Shown here piece after piece: positions 9,425-22,400 of a DNA stretch of 64,000 bases (position 1 is the first letter of the stretch; every line of letters starts with the position of its first letter). A model generated the notes under the pieces. It saw only the letters and a program-made list of their open reading frames with translations, was not told where the DNA came from and made no database searches. The stretch lies in the NCBI GenBank assembly GCA_934045905.1, contig OW203767.1, forward strand, positions 24,245,073-24,309,072, read 5' to 3'. Made by a program: the position numbers and the translations under genes. This stretch comes from Leuctra nigra. Its lineage: Eukaryota; Arthropoda; Insecta; Plecoptera; Leuctridae.

Positions 9425-12400
9425 TCACGCGAAGTAAGCTATCTCTGAGCATGCAGGAATGATAACACCATGCAACACAAAGAATCCTATTGAAAGAGGC
9501 GGCAACATCAGTTCCGTACTCTTGGAAATTGTCGGGTTGAAGCGCGGCAGACTTCCGTCTGGTCTCAATTCCAGTCTGACTCCGTTAAGGAGCACGCTCT
9601 TAGACGCGAGACCATCCTCTCCGACGAGAACGTACTCGTCGAAAAACACGTCCCCGCTTCTCTTCGGTAGGCCCTTGAGCTTGACGATGGCGTGATTGTT
9701 CAGCATGTTAATCCCGAACAAGGTTACGGTTCCGTTGGACGACTTTGCCGCTTTCGAAGGTGTGCAGTGGCAATAGATACGAACTGAGCCGAGCAATTTA
9801 GTAGCCTTGATCACTTTTGGGCCGACAAGTCGTTTATAAAGTACGGACAACCACCAATCCTAAAAAAGAAAACTTAGTTTTGGCCCAGAGCTGTAGTAAT
9901 TCTACCTATAGAAATAGCATCAGCATTTATATTTTTCTGATAAAAATATTCTAGATGAAAAACTAATTGAATAAAAGTTACGCTACCTAAGTAATAATTT
10001 AATAACTATATTATTTAAATAGGATTGACATTAGTATTATTTGGGCTGTCAAAAATTCAAAAAGAGTTATTGAAATGATAAATAACTAGTGATGGGACAT
10101 GAAAATTTTCAAGAATTTTTTTAACTTTCCGACAGCAGTTGGTACACTGTTAGTAACACTTTTAACTTATTTTCAGCTTATTCTTGTGCAGGTGTAGGTG
10201 CTAGCTTCGCACTATTATACATCTCTTTTCACTGGTCTCCATTATGCCATCATGGGCATCCACGGGGAGGGGTGGGGGAGGGGGGGGGGGGGCAAGGTTA
10301 GGATTTAAACATCAACTTTTGGTGTTGTTTTAAGTACATACCTACAGTTTCATTTTGTAAACAAAAAAATTTAAAATATTATTTCAGAGTATCAAAAAAA
10401 CCAAAAATGCCCTGTGGGTTTTAACAAACGTGTCAAATTTTAAAAAATTATTGAGTAGGTATTTTAACAAAATACAGCTCATTACGTCTCAAAATTGATT
10501 TCAAAGTATCCAAAAACCAAATAAGCCCTGCGGGGCAGTGTGTGGAGCCTCTCGCCCCTTAAACCGTGGAAAATTGTTTTTCTAGGCTTACCCCCCCCCC
10601 CTTGCAGAAATCCAGCGGATACCCATGCATGGCAGGGAAGAAACTTAGAAATGTTTTAAAACATAACATAACACCTAGCATATTAATGACAAATCAGCAC
10701 AATGCAAGTATTGTAAATGGCAATCAACGATAAACGTTACGTATAATTTTTACATGCAAACACATGAAATTTTTTTTCACATTTTTCACATCGAAATTTG
10801 CATGTTATTTTTTTTTTGAAATGTGACATACATAGGTGTACAAGTTATTTGTGCAAATTTTAAGGCTTGAAAATTTTCATGAAAATTTTCATGAATAATC
10901 CCATCACTATAAATAACCCACGTCAAATATTAAGTTCAATATAAATAATAAGTTATAACAACTGAGAGTCTGAAAGCTATTGTTATTTATGCTTTACGGT
11001 GAATGCTCAAATTTTCACTCTATGAATGTGATGTGGGGGGACAACATCACAAAGCTATTCGACACTAAAAGTATCTAGAGAATGCGCTGATATCAGTAAG
11101 ATGGCCGCTCACGCGAGTACAATCCCAGTGCGCGTGCGTACTTTTACATACAAGTCACTTAGATGTCAATGGGCTTCCACGCTGCCATTTGCTCTCACTA
11201 TACGGAGCGCTAGCTACTATTGTCCTTTTTCCTTCCACGCATGCGTCTGTACAAAATTACAGATAGATGACAGCTCAGTATAAACTTCTAGTATTTGAAA
11301 TATAATGCCAAACTGTTGTGTTCGGAGTGAAGGTAATTGTTTTAAAATGTAACATACTACTAAAATGTATAGAAATAGTTTCAATTACTTACTTTTTATA
11401 CTAGAAGATCACTTTATGTTAAACAACTTCTTTTGTTTTCAATTCAGAAAAATCTAGCAAATGTCAACAACATTTGATCTGTTGCCATAGCAACGGGGAA
11501 CAATCGCACCCAGCTCCCTCTATTCTACGCTTGAAGTGTGGAGCCCCATTGTAACGAGTTCAGTAAAAAGTTATAAATACATCGCGAAATAACAGAAATT
11601 AATGCTTACCTCAGTGTCAACGATCAAATACAATTGGCATATTTCATTACAGCACACATTCATTCAAATTCTTGTAAAGACGAGTTGTCTATTCACCAAA
11701 GAAGCAGCATTTGACAGATTGCAATTGTTTGAACGAGGCGTCAAGAAAAATGTGTGTTCAGAAGGCTGTGAGAAAAACAATTGCAACTGTCAAATGGTGA
11801 TTTTTTGTGAATAGACATCTCGTTTTCTTAAGAATTTGATTGAATGTGTGCTGTAATGAAATATGCCGATTGTATTTGATTGTTGACTCTGAGGTAAGCA
11901 TCAATTTCTGTTATTTCGCGATGTATTTATAACTTTTTACTGAACTCATTACAATTGACATCTAAGTGACTTGTCTGCACGCACCCTGTGCGCATGAGCA
12001 GAAATACTCGTTGGAGGAGATGGTAATTTTTTCCGCTAGGTGGTGTTTTGCAACTTTTAGTGTCGAATTGGAGCATAACTCTCAAGGAAAGGAGAAATAC
12101 ATAATGAGGGATGGAACATTTTTCCATAATGTCTACGAAAGCTTACGGGTAAGGGATTAAGAGTCTGCTCATCCAGCAGCGAGTAATATCCGTGATAGAG
12201 AGATTGCCTGACGACGACACTGATTCCCTCTCGAGCTGCGACGCCCAGCTTGTCGAGCCACAGGAAGCCGGCCACGAAGCTGTCCGAGATTCCCCAAGCA
12301 CCTCCGCCGTACGCAGACCCCGTTTCAGCTGTAGACAACGTTTCGTTAGAACTTCATATCAATATTGGGACAGAGGTAGGAAGAAAGTTGGCAACAACTA

Positions 12401-15329
12401 TGTGTTCGATTACCCACAGCCGTCCTTCTTGTCTGAGGTTTTAGTGGTTTCCCTCAGACGAGAGTAAAATGATTGGAAAGTTTAGGTTACCTACTGCTCC
12501 ATAACTGCCTGCTTCCTGCAATCTATTCCTACCTAGATTTATCATCATCTCCCTATAATCATCATAATTCGTAACTATTAATCCGTCACAATTAGTAGGT
12601 AGGATACCTAATTGAAGAAGAGTCTACCATTTATTTTTTAAACTTTATACCTAAATTAACTTCTTATTTCTATTAGGTCCTATATTTTCGTTAAAAAAAA
12701 ATCATGTCCGTGTCCCGCTATTCAACTTTATATTTTCAAGTACCTATGAGGAGAAATTTAGCTTACATAATGTGTTGGTATTCTCATATCTTTTCATCTA
12801 TCAGGTAGGTAGTACCTACTAGCTAGACAAAATAATCTTTTTTCTAAATCCATTGAATACAAAATATTAGACCTTCTGGTTTCAGAATTCAAAGATTTTT
12901 CTTAGAGATGACATGGGAGACAACTGATTTTGAGGGATTTTGCATGACGTTACACTCAAATGATTGTGAAGACCTAGAAGACCTGATCGAATCAGACCAG
13001 CTAGCTATAAATAAAAGCATGAGAAGCATTTTGGCATTTCTAAACCTAATAAAAGACAAAAGTGTTTACTCACATAGCCAAATTGGTGGTGGAGTGGTCT
13101 TGTTGTACACTTCAACTACGACATCTCTCACTTTTTCAATTTGCTCGTACAACACATTTAGAACCTCGGCTGTTATGTCCTTCAAATGTGCAGTGTGTCC
13201 GTTTAAATAATACCTTTTGGAGAGATTCAAATGAAGTTTAGTTCTAGAGATCGAAGCTATTTCACATTCAATTTACTAAATTAATATTTCAACTTACTGG
13301 TGCCAACTGACTCCACTTATCGAGTTGTTTACGTTTCGAAGAAAATCTTTCAAGTACGGGATTGCGGAATCATTTGGTAATTTTGGTCGCGTAACATCTG
13401 GTCCCAATATCAGCGCCGTAGCATAACGAGGAAAAGTGTTTAATATCTTCTTCAGAGCGATGAAATCCTTGGCGAGTTGAGCTCCGGTAATGTTGATGCC
13501 GAAGACATGATGGAATGAATTCGGTTCTGAAACAAATAGATTTGTTTTTAAATAGGAATAGAGTCTCACAAGATTTGAAGTGAGATATGGCAAAGTCAGT
13601 AAATTAAGTTTTTAAATGAGTGTCAGTTAGAGTGGTTGGGACTTAAGAGGCAAACGGAAGCGAACGGGAATCGCACTGTTCGTCAGAGCGTTTTTTTGAA
13701 ATTTTGTCTTCCACTAAATAATTTTAAAAAATCAGACAGTAACGACCCATAACAGCCCAATAGACTAAATAATGCCGCACACTGGAGTTCATAATGACCT
13801 CTTTGAGGTCACACCAGAGGTCATAAAGTACATACTCCAGTGTGTGGCATTATTTAGTCTATTGGGCTGATATGGGTCGTTACTAGGTATCTGATTTTTT
13901 AAATTATTTAGTGGGATTACAAAATTGCAAAAAAAAAACGCTCTGATTCCCGATTCCCCGATTCCCGTGCGATTCCCGTTGGCATCCGTTTGCCTCTTAA
14001 ACACTACCTTGTCATAAATGATAAAATTGTAAATTAAGAATTTAAGTAAAATGAGCTCAACTAGGTACAGAAGGTACCTATATTGAGTTGTGTACGTAGG
14101 TACTGTACTCCATAAGATGAATTTAGAAAATTAAAAATTATACCATTGCCCAATTGCCAATCCACATCGAAGCCATGATCGTCTGAGAACTTGATTAGAT
14201 CTAGGGCGTTGGAGCTGTTCCAGTTGTCCCCGTCACGTAACAGAACGTTCAGGTCAAACAATATCTTTAGTCCAGCCTTCGTTGCAAAGTTGTTTAATGT
14301 TATCCAATCATTGCCTGCAAAATATTCAAGAATACAACTTATAAAAATGCCTTACTTATTAGGTGCGTACTTATATTAGGTACTACGTCTGCAATTATGA
14401 GAAAAGTAGATAAATCGAATCACAAGAAAGAACGTTGTGCGGAAAAGAGAATTTGAACCATTTCTGCGAGGGGCGAGAAAAGGAGGTAGGTAGGTATCCT
14501 ATTTCCATCAATTGGGTGTAGGCAGAAAACTGTTGTTAGTAACCTACCATAGTGTTGTAACTGCCTAGACTGACATTTATTATTATTATTATATCTTTAT
14601 TATATCTTTATTTGCAACAGAAACCAAATTCCACAATGTGCAAATATAATAAAAACATATAGCAGACAAAACAGATTTCTCTGAAACAGGTTCGTTAGAT
14701 AAGAAAAAAAAACAGAACATTTAACAAGATAATATTAAATAACACATTAGTCAACAATGAACAGAGACAAATTACAGTGTTTTAATTACATTCAATTTGA
14801 ACACAGTTATGGTATTAAAATTAAAATCCAGATGACAGTTAATTTTGACCATCCTGAGTGTTCTACATAACTTCATCTAGTAGTAATTTGACTTTTGTTT
14901 ATATTTTAGCTTACCAGTCATTGTGAAGTTAGTGATGTTATTGACTAGGGTTTCATTGTTAAAAGAGTAAACGTCTCCATCCATGAGACTTATTGTCCTA
15001 TTCGGTTGGCAAACTTCTGTTGTATTTGTGTGCAGCATTTGTTCATCCACATAGCTGGAAGCTGGTAGTGGCGCTACGTCGGGGGAATCAGCAATAAAGA
15101 TCAGCCTATCGGCCATAGTGCCTCCGATTCGAAGGTAGCCAGGTGCTAAGTGTCTCGTCATCTTCAAGAACTTGGGCGAACTTATGTTCAGATGACTCCA
15201 TCGTTCTTGGATCAACGAAGCGTCGAGCGCAACGCTGAGGAACCCGATGTTTGTCAAGCTGAGTAAACACTTTGTGTCTAGCTCCACAACTTCTTCCCAC
15301 GAGAAGTTTACGTTACAAAAGATCAGCAT
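9425..15329 (-). CDS. heparanase, glycoside hydrolase family 79
   Basis: Endo-beta-glucuronidase that cleaves heparan sulfate chains in the lysosome or extracellular matrix. Six exons join in phase: 15329-14915, 14314-14144, 13526-13298, 13213-13074, 12328-12147 and 9859-9425 (stop TGA 9427-9425), giving about 523 residues from the first visible Met. Exon 1 has the family signature ([17 protein letters not shown]). Exons 2 and 3 form the proton-donor motif DWQLGNEPNS, and the catalytic Glu codon is split by that intron. Exon 4 has YYLNGHTA. Exon 5 has the nucleophile motif [13 protein letters not shown]. Exon 6 is the C-terminal beta domain. The frame stays open upstream of the Met with a strongly hydrophobic stretch ([17 protein letters not shown]), so the true start and signal sequence probably use an upstream exon. 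The introns are loaded with MITEs. Confidence 0.9.
10087..10909. mobile_element. hAT-type non-autonomous element with 8-bp TSD
   Basis: Termini TAGTGATGGGA (10087) and TCCCATCACTA (10909) are inverted repeats, extended by CATGAAAATTTTC words. Both flanks are TAAATAAC (10079-10086 and 10910-10917), an exact 8-bp target duplication as expected for hAT. It lies in the last heparanase intron and contains another inverted-repeat element at about 10244-10634. Confidence 0.75.
10244..10634. mobile_element. nested inverted-repeat element with G/C runs
   Basis: Imperfect terminal repeats TGCCATCATGGGCATCC and GGATACCCATGCATGGCA flank poly-G (10273-10292) and poly-C (10591-10602) tracts and two 'ccctg(c/t)ggg' motifs. 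The same 'ccctgcggggc' motif recurs in the hAT element at 28949-29874. It is nested in the hAT element 10087-10909. Confidence 0.5.
11130..11990. mobile_element. foldback (long palindrome) element in heparanase intron
   Basis: The left arm is 11130-11169 plus 11549-11735 and the right arm is about 11775-11990. They are near-perfect reverse complements, sharing for example acaagtcacttagatgtcaa, aaaagttataaatacatcgc and gcatatttcattacagcaca. The left arm is interrupted by a separate 379-bp MITE. Arms of over 200 bp with a loop of about 40 bp would form a large RNA hairpin in the pre-mRNA. Confidence 0.7.
11170..11548. mobile_element. MITE inserted in the foldback arm (TGGGCTTCCAC family)
   Basis: The ends TGGGCTTCCACGC and GTGTGGAGCCCCA are imperfect inverted repeats. 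The intact right arm of the surrounding palindrome reads gatgtcaattgtaatgag, which gives the empty site: the MITE sits between gatgtcaa and ttgtaacgag. The start 'tgggctt..cac..gctgccatttgctctcac' is shared with the element at 16910-17516. Confidence 0.6.
12420..12610 (+). mobile_element. degenerate LINE 3'-tail-like fragment
   Basis: 'tttccctcagacg' followed by atcatcat-rich sequence resembles the tails at 45180-45375 and 52215-52345, but is more decayed. It is in the fourth heparanase intron, antisense to the gene. Confidence 0.3.
13643..14000. mobile_element. TTAA-flanked MITE (piggyBac-type target)
   Basis: Starts TTAAGAGGCAAACGG and ends CCGTTTGCCTCTTAA. The interior is a long palindrome, with 'cccaatagactaaataatgcc' matching its complement on the other side. 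TTAA at both edges fits piggyBac-type target duplication. About 358 bp, in the heparanase intron between the two halves of the catalytic Glu codon. Confidence 0.65.
14575..14665 (-). mobile_element. LINE-type 3' tail fragment
   Basis: On the minus strand: 'cacattgtggaatttggtttctg...caaataaagatataataa', ending in an ATA/TAA repeat. This is typical of truncated non-LTR retrotransposon 3' ends in insects. It is in the first heparanase intron. Confidence 0.35.
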
Positions 15330-15619
15330 CAATATTAATAGTATTGCAAATGCAGTACACAGGAATTTACATGTTGTTGATCTAGAGTTGCAAAATCTCC
15401 CCGAACCTGGTGAAATATGGAAAGCAGAGCCTAGATTAATAAATTTAATTTATAAGGTACCTACCTACCTACCAAGGTACTACGTACCTACAAATTATTT
15501 TGGTATCAATTGAATTTGTGGTGTTTATATTTTTAAATTTTATTGGCATCATTCCAACATGCTGAGAAAACTTGGGAACAAAAATTGAGATGAGACAACA
15601 AAATGTTTTGTAAGTATTA

Positions 15620-15833
15620 CACTCGACAATTCATAATAACGGTAGGTATTTGAACGAAACAGATTGGCTGCTGGTCAGGTTCATTGACAATCAATCCTTG
15701 TTATTATCAATGAAATCAGAGCTCACCTACTAGAGGTAGATGACGAGTAAGTATAGACTTCATCAGATAATGCCATCACATTTTTTTCAGACAATCCATT
15801 TCTTTCAAATACCTTTTTATGAATTGTCGAGTG
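15620..15833. mobile_element. Tc1/mariner-type MITE, TA target site
   Basis: The inverted ends CACTCGACAATTCATAA and TTATGAATTGTCGAGTG are flanked by TA on each side (15618-15619 and 15834-15835). The interior ('ggctgctggtcaggttc...caatccttgttattatcaatga') is shared with the element at 45519-45727. Confidence 0.65.
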
Positions 15834-16443
15834 TACCTATCGCCCTTTGACTATGTAGGTAGTATCGCTGCAAGTGGATTTTTTCCCTTCATATTTAGCG
15901 AAGGATAGAACACTATTTAAAACATTGGCATAAAGAACATAACATTCTTTTCCCAGCTTGAAGAATATAAAGTAGAGGTTAGGTGCTGTTGTTGTTGATT
16001 CTGCTTACCATTTGACTGCTCTGGAATGCTTGAATGCGGTGTCAGTGAAGTTGTCTCCTCTGATAATCCCTTATAAGGGATCATTTCAATATACTAGCCT
16101 ATATACTTGTTTAATGAAGTTAAACGAACGACTTCAAAAGAACGATAAAATCTGTCAAAAATATCTGATAACTCTCACTCAGCTGTTTTGTTTACGCCTG
16201 CACTCTTGCCAAAGTTGCGGTTGCTATGGTAACCAATGATGCCAGACTTCTAAACTCATGAAAGTGACATTTAAAAAATAAGAAATACTAACTACCTAAC
16301 TAACTAATCACCTGTTTGTAAAATTGCATAGTTCAAAATACGAGTATAAAATAAAATACGAAAAAAAATAGGAAGACTTTTCAATCCTTAAAAATGTAAA
16401 ATGATGTACAATAATTAATTAATATTTTCATTTAAAAGTAAGT
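15834..16443. other. intergenic, heparanase to CAP gene
   Basis: Separates the heparanase 5' end from the CAP 3' end, both genes being minus. No exon is seen. 'gttgcggttgctatggtaacc' near 16214 is a palindromic word recurring in other MITEs of the window. Confidence 0.3.
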
Positions 16444-19400
16444 TTATTTATTCTTTATTATCACTAAATATGTGAGTAAAAACATGTATTGAACGACATT
16501 GATATTGCCTTTTCCAGACTTAGAGGCAGTATATGTACGTCTATCGGGCATTTTCCCGATCTCACCTGAAAAAAACAAGTATTTTAATTGCCAATCAATC
16601 AATAAAAGAATGTTAGTAATTATTACTTTACAAATTGAAGACGACTTTAGTGTTGACTTACTTCTCCAACTTTGAGCGGGGACGTCGCAGAGACCTGTGT
16701 AGACGACGTTGGGCGTCAGACCTTCAGGGCATCGCGACGCCGACGTCTCTCCTGTCATGTAGACGGCGACGGCGTCGATGTTGCCGGCCGGTGCGTAGTT
16801 GCAGACCAACAGCTCGACGCTAGTGCCATCTGGTGGGACATTCATCGTGGAATAATAGCAAACTCTCGCAAAGATTCATAGTCTTGAGTTTATACTTTCT
16901 GCTTTTAAATGGGCTTGTTCACTGCCATTTGCTCTCACCAGGATCGCTAGCATCGGATTAGATTGGGCAGCTTCGTTGGGCCGAGATTAGTAACATTTTT
17001 CTTAGTAACCAAAATGTCCGTGGGATAGCGCCAGCGGTTGAGAAACATCTTTGGTAGCAACTAAAATGAGTTTTAAAGAGTTTAAATAACCAATTTATGT
17101 ATAGTCTTTGGTAGTCTGTTGTAATCTCAAATACATTTAAAAATGTAAATTACAGTGTCCTACGTGCATAATATCTTTGTAAAACGAAATGTCATCATTG
17201 ACCCAACATAAATTCCATATTTTTAAATTTTCGTCATCTTGCCGCATTCTAATCTCTGCCCAGTAAATAGTTTTCACATGAAAACAAGATACGACTTCAG
17301 GCTACATCTTTGTACTATGTACATTTGAGTTTTTTTTGCTTTTTCTGTTAATTTTTAGGTCATTTTTAATAATGTAAACACTCTGTGCCGTAATTATTTG
17401 TACCGGAAATCAAAGCCGGAAATGACGTCATTTTGTTACCAATCTCGGCCTAAGGTCGGATTAAAGTACGTAACATAGTGGCGCCATCTATGCTGAGCTT
17501 TGCGTGAACAAGCCCATTGCAAAGTACATAATATGGAGCAAGAGATCAGCATTTGAAGATAAACGAAATCCAAACTGTGGATTTGTAACAACTTGTTAAA
17601 AAAATAGGTAGGTATACCAAGGAAAGGAGCATTTTTATGTAGATCATATAACTATTATCTCTTGGTGTAGGACGGTATTGGTACAAGAGAATCTGTTTTA
17701 CCCACATGAAGCAATCACCAGATTGGTTGGAAACAAACAGTTCGATCCAACCATAAGTTATTAGCAATTACGAACAAGTTGGCTCAGTCAGACACGCTTT
17801 AGGAGCTGTACTCTGGAGGTCCCCACAGTCGATTTCTCAGACCGGCCGTGGGAAATGAACGGAGATCACCATCTGAGCCAACTTGCTCCATGTGATGTCA
17901 CTTACTGCCCCTGTCCATCACCCTCCTGCCGCAGCCGACTTGCTCCATGGGATGTCACTTACTGCCCCTGTCCATCACCCTCCTGCCGCAGCCGACTTGC
18001 TCCGTGTGATGTCACTTACTGCCCCTGTCCATCACCCTCCTGCCGAGCCGACTTGCTCCGTGTGATGTCACTTACTGCCCCTGTACATCACCCTCCTGCC
18101 GCAGCCGACTTGCGCCGTGTGATGTCACTTACTGCCCTGTCCATCACCCTCCTGCCGCAGCCGACTTGCTCCATGATGATGTCACTTACTGCCCCTGTCC
18201 ATCACCCTCCTGCCGCAGCCGACTTGCTCCATGTGATGTCACTTACTGCCCCTGTCCATCACCCTCCTGCCGCAGCCGACTTGCTCCGTGTGATGTCACT
18301 TACTGCCCCTGTCCATCACCCTCCTGCCGCAGCCGACTTGCTCCGTGTGATGACACTTACTGCCCCCGTCCATCACCCTCCTGCCGCAGCCGACTTGCTC
18401 CATGTGATGTCACTTACTGCCCCTGTCCATCACCCTCCTGCCGCAGCCGACTTGCTCCGTGTGATGACACTTACTGCCCATGTCCATCACCCTCCTGCCG
18501 CAGCCGACTTGCTCCGTGTGATGTCACTTACTGCCCCTGTCCATCACCCTCCTGCCGCAGCCGACTTGCTCCGTGTGATGTCACTTACTGCCCCTGTCCA
18601 TCACCCTCCTGCCGCAGCCGACTTGCTCCGTGTGATGTCACTTACTGCCCTGTCCATCACCCTCCTGCCGCAGCCGACTTGCTCCATGTGATGTCACTTA
18701 CTGCCCCTGTCCATCACCCTCCTGCCGCAGCCGACTTGCTCCATGTGATGTCACTTACTGCCCCTGTCCATCACCCTCCTGCCGCAGCCGACTTGCTCCA
18801 TGTGATGTCACTTACTGCCCCTGTCCATCACTCTCCTGCCGCAGCCGACTTGCTCCATGTGATGTCACTTACTGCCCCTGTCCATCACCCTCCTGCAGCA
18901 ACCGACTTGCTCCGTGTGATGTCACTTACTGCCCCTGTCCATCCCCCTCCTGCCGCAGCCGACTTGCTCCATGTGATGTCCCTTACTGCCCCTGTCCATC
19001 ACCCTCCTGCCGCAGCCGACTTGCGCCGTGTGATGTAACTTACTGCCCCTGTCCATCACCCTCCTGCCGCAGCCGACTTGCTCCGTGTGATGTCACTTAC
19101 TGCCCCTGTCCATCACCCTCCTGCCACAGCCGACTTGCTCCGTGTGATGTCACTTACTGCCCCTGTCCATCACCCTCCTGCCGCAGCCGACTTGCTCCGT
19201 GTGATGTCACTTACTGCCCCTGTCCATCACCCTCCTGCCGCAGCCGACTTGCGCCGTGTGATGTCACTTACTGCCCCTGTCCATCACCCTCCCGCCGCAG
19301 CCGACTTGCTCCATGTGATGTCACTTACTGCCCCTGTCCATCACCCTCCTGCCGCAGCCGACTTGCTCCGTGTGATGACACTTACTGCCCATGTCCATCA

Positions 19401-22400
19401 CCCTCCTGCCGCAGCCGACTTGCTCCGTGTGATGTCACTTACTGCCCCTGTCCATCACCCTCCTGCCGCAGCCGACTTGCTCCGTGTGATGTCACTTACT
19501 GCCCCTGTCCATCACCCTCCTGCCGCAGCCGACTTGCTCCGTGTGATGTCACTTACTGCCCTGTCCATCACCCTCCTGCCGCAGCCGACTTGCTCCATGT
19601 GATGTCACTTACTGCCCCTGTCCATCACCCTCCTGCCGCAGCCGACTTGCTCCATGTGATGTCACTTACTGCCCCTGTCCATCACCCTCCTGCCGCAGCC
19701 GACTTGCTCCATGTGATGTCACTTACTGCCCCTGTCCATCACTCTCCTGCCGCAGCCGACTTGCTCCATGTGATGTCACTTACTGCCCCTGTCCATCACC
19801 CTCCTGCAGCAACCGACTTGCTCCGTGTGATGTCACTTACTGCCCCTGTCCATCCCCCTCCTGCCGCAGCCGACTTGCTCCATGTGATGTCCCTTACTGC
19901 CCCTGTCCATCACCCTCCTGCCGCAGCCGACTTGCGCCGTGTGATGTAACTTACTGCCCCTGTCCATCACCCTCCTGCCGCAGCCGACTTGCTCCGTGTG
20001 ATGTCACTTACTGCCCCTGTCCATCACCCTCCTGCCACAGCCGACTTGCTCCGTGTGATGTCACTTACTGCCCCTGTCCATCACCCTCCTGCCGCAGCCG
20101 ACTTGCTCCGTGTGATGTCACTTACTGCCCCTGTCCATCACCCTCCTGCCGCAGCCGACTTGCGCCGTGTGATGTCACTTACTGCCCCTGTCCATCACCC
20201 TCCCGCCGCAGCCGACTTGCTCCATGTGATGTCACTTACTGCCCCTGTCCATCACCCTCCTGCCGCAGCCGACTTCCTTCGTGTGATGTCACTTACTGCC
20301 CCTGTCCATCACCCTCCTGCCGCAGCCGACTTGCTCCATGTGATGTCACTTACTGCCCCTGTCCATCACCCTCCTGCCGCAGCCGACTTGCGCCGTGTGA
20401 TGTCACTTAATGACCCTGTCCATCACCCTCCTGCCGACTTGCTCCATGTGATGTCACTTACTGCCCCTGTCCATCACCCTCCTGCCGCAGCCGACTTCCT
20501 CCATGTGATGTCACTTACTGCCCCTGTCCATCAACCTCCTGCCGCAGCCGACTTGCTTCGTGTGATGTCACTTACTGCCCCTGTTCATCAACCTCCTGCC
20601 GCAGCCGACTTGCTCCATGTGATGTCACCTACTGCCCCTGTCCATCACCCTCCTGCCGCAGCCGACTTGCTCCGTGTGATGCCACTTACTGCCCCTGTCC
20701 ATCACCCTCCTGCCGCAGCCGACTTGCGCCGTGTGATGTCACTTACTGCACCTGTCCATCACCCTCCTGCCGCAGCCGACTTGCGCCGTGTGATGTCACT
20801 TACTGCCCCTGTCCATCACCCTCCTGCCGCAGCCGACTTGCGCCGTGTGATGTCACTTACTGCCCCTGTCCATCACCCTCCCGCCGCAGCCGACTTGCTC
20901 CATGTGATGTCACTTACTGCCCCTGTCCATCACCCTCCTGCCGCAGCCGACTTCCTTCGTGTGATGTCACTTACTGCCCCTGTCCATCACCCTCCTGCCG
21001 CAGCCGACTTGCTCCATGTGATGTCACTTACTGCCCCTGTCCATCAACCTCCTGCCGCAGCCGACTTGCTTCGTGTGATGTCACTTACTGCCCCTGTTCA
21101 TCAACCTCCTGCCGCAGCCGACTTGCTCCATGTGATGTCACCTACTGCCCCTGTCCATCACCCTCCTGCTGCAGCCGACTTGCTCCGTGTGATGTCACTT
21201 ACTGCCCCTGTCCATCACCCTCCTGCCGCAGCCGACTTGCGCCGTGTGATGTCACTTACTGCCCCTGTCCATCACCCTCCTGCCGCAGCCGACTTGCGCC
21301 GTGTGATGTCACTTACTGCCCCTGTCCATCACCCTCCTGCCGCAGCCGACTTGCGCCGTGTGATGTCACTTACTGCCCCTGTCCATCACCCTCCTGCCGC
21401 AGCCGACTTGCTCCATGTGATGTCACTTACTGCCCCTGTCCATCACCCTCCTGCCGCAGCCGACTTGCTCCATGTGATGTCACTTACTGCCCCTATCCAT
21501 CACCCACCTGCCGCAGCCGACTTGCTCCATGTGATGTCACTTACTGCCCCTATCCATCACCCTCCTGCCGCAGCCGACTTGCTCCATGTGATGTCACTTA
21601 CTGCTTCTGTCCATCACCCTCCTACCGCAGCCGACTTGCTCCATGTGATGTCACTTACTGCCCCTGTCCATCACCCTCCTGCCGCAGCCGACTTGCTCCG
21701 TGTGATGTCACTTACTGCCCCTGTCCATCACCCTCCTGCCGCAGCCGACTTGCTCCATGTGATGTCACTTACTGCCCCTGTCCATCACCCTCCTACCGCA
21801 GCCGACTTGCTCCGTGTGATGTCACTTACTGCCCCTGTCCATCACCCTCCTGCCGCAGCCGACTTGCTCCGTGTGATGTCACTTACTGAACCTGTCCATC
21901 ACCCTCCTGCCGCAGCCGACTTGCTCCGTGTGATGTCACTTACTGCCCCTGTCCATCACCCTCCTGCCGCAGCCGACTTGCTCAATGTGATGTCACTTAC
22001 TGCCCCTGTCCATCACCCTCCTGCCGCAGCCGACTTGCTCCGTGTGATGTCACTTACTGCCTCTGTCCATCACCCTCCTGCCGCAGCCGACTTGCTCCAT
22101 GTGATGTCACTTACTGCCCCTGTCCATCACCCTCCTGCCGCAGCCGACTTGCTCCGTGTGATGTCACTTACTGCCCCTGTCCATCACCCTCCTGCCGCAG
22201 CCGACTAGCGCCGTGTGATGTCACTTACTGCCCCTGTCCATCACCCTCCTGCCGCAGCCGACTTGCTCCATGTGATGTCACTTACTGCCCCCGTCCATCA
22301 CCCTCCTGCCGCAGCCGACTTGTTCCGTGTGATGTCACTTACTGCCCCTGTCCATCACCCTCCTGCCGCAGCCGACTTGCTCCATGTGATGTCACTTACT

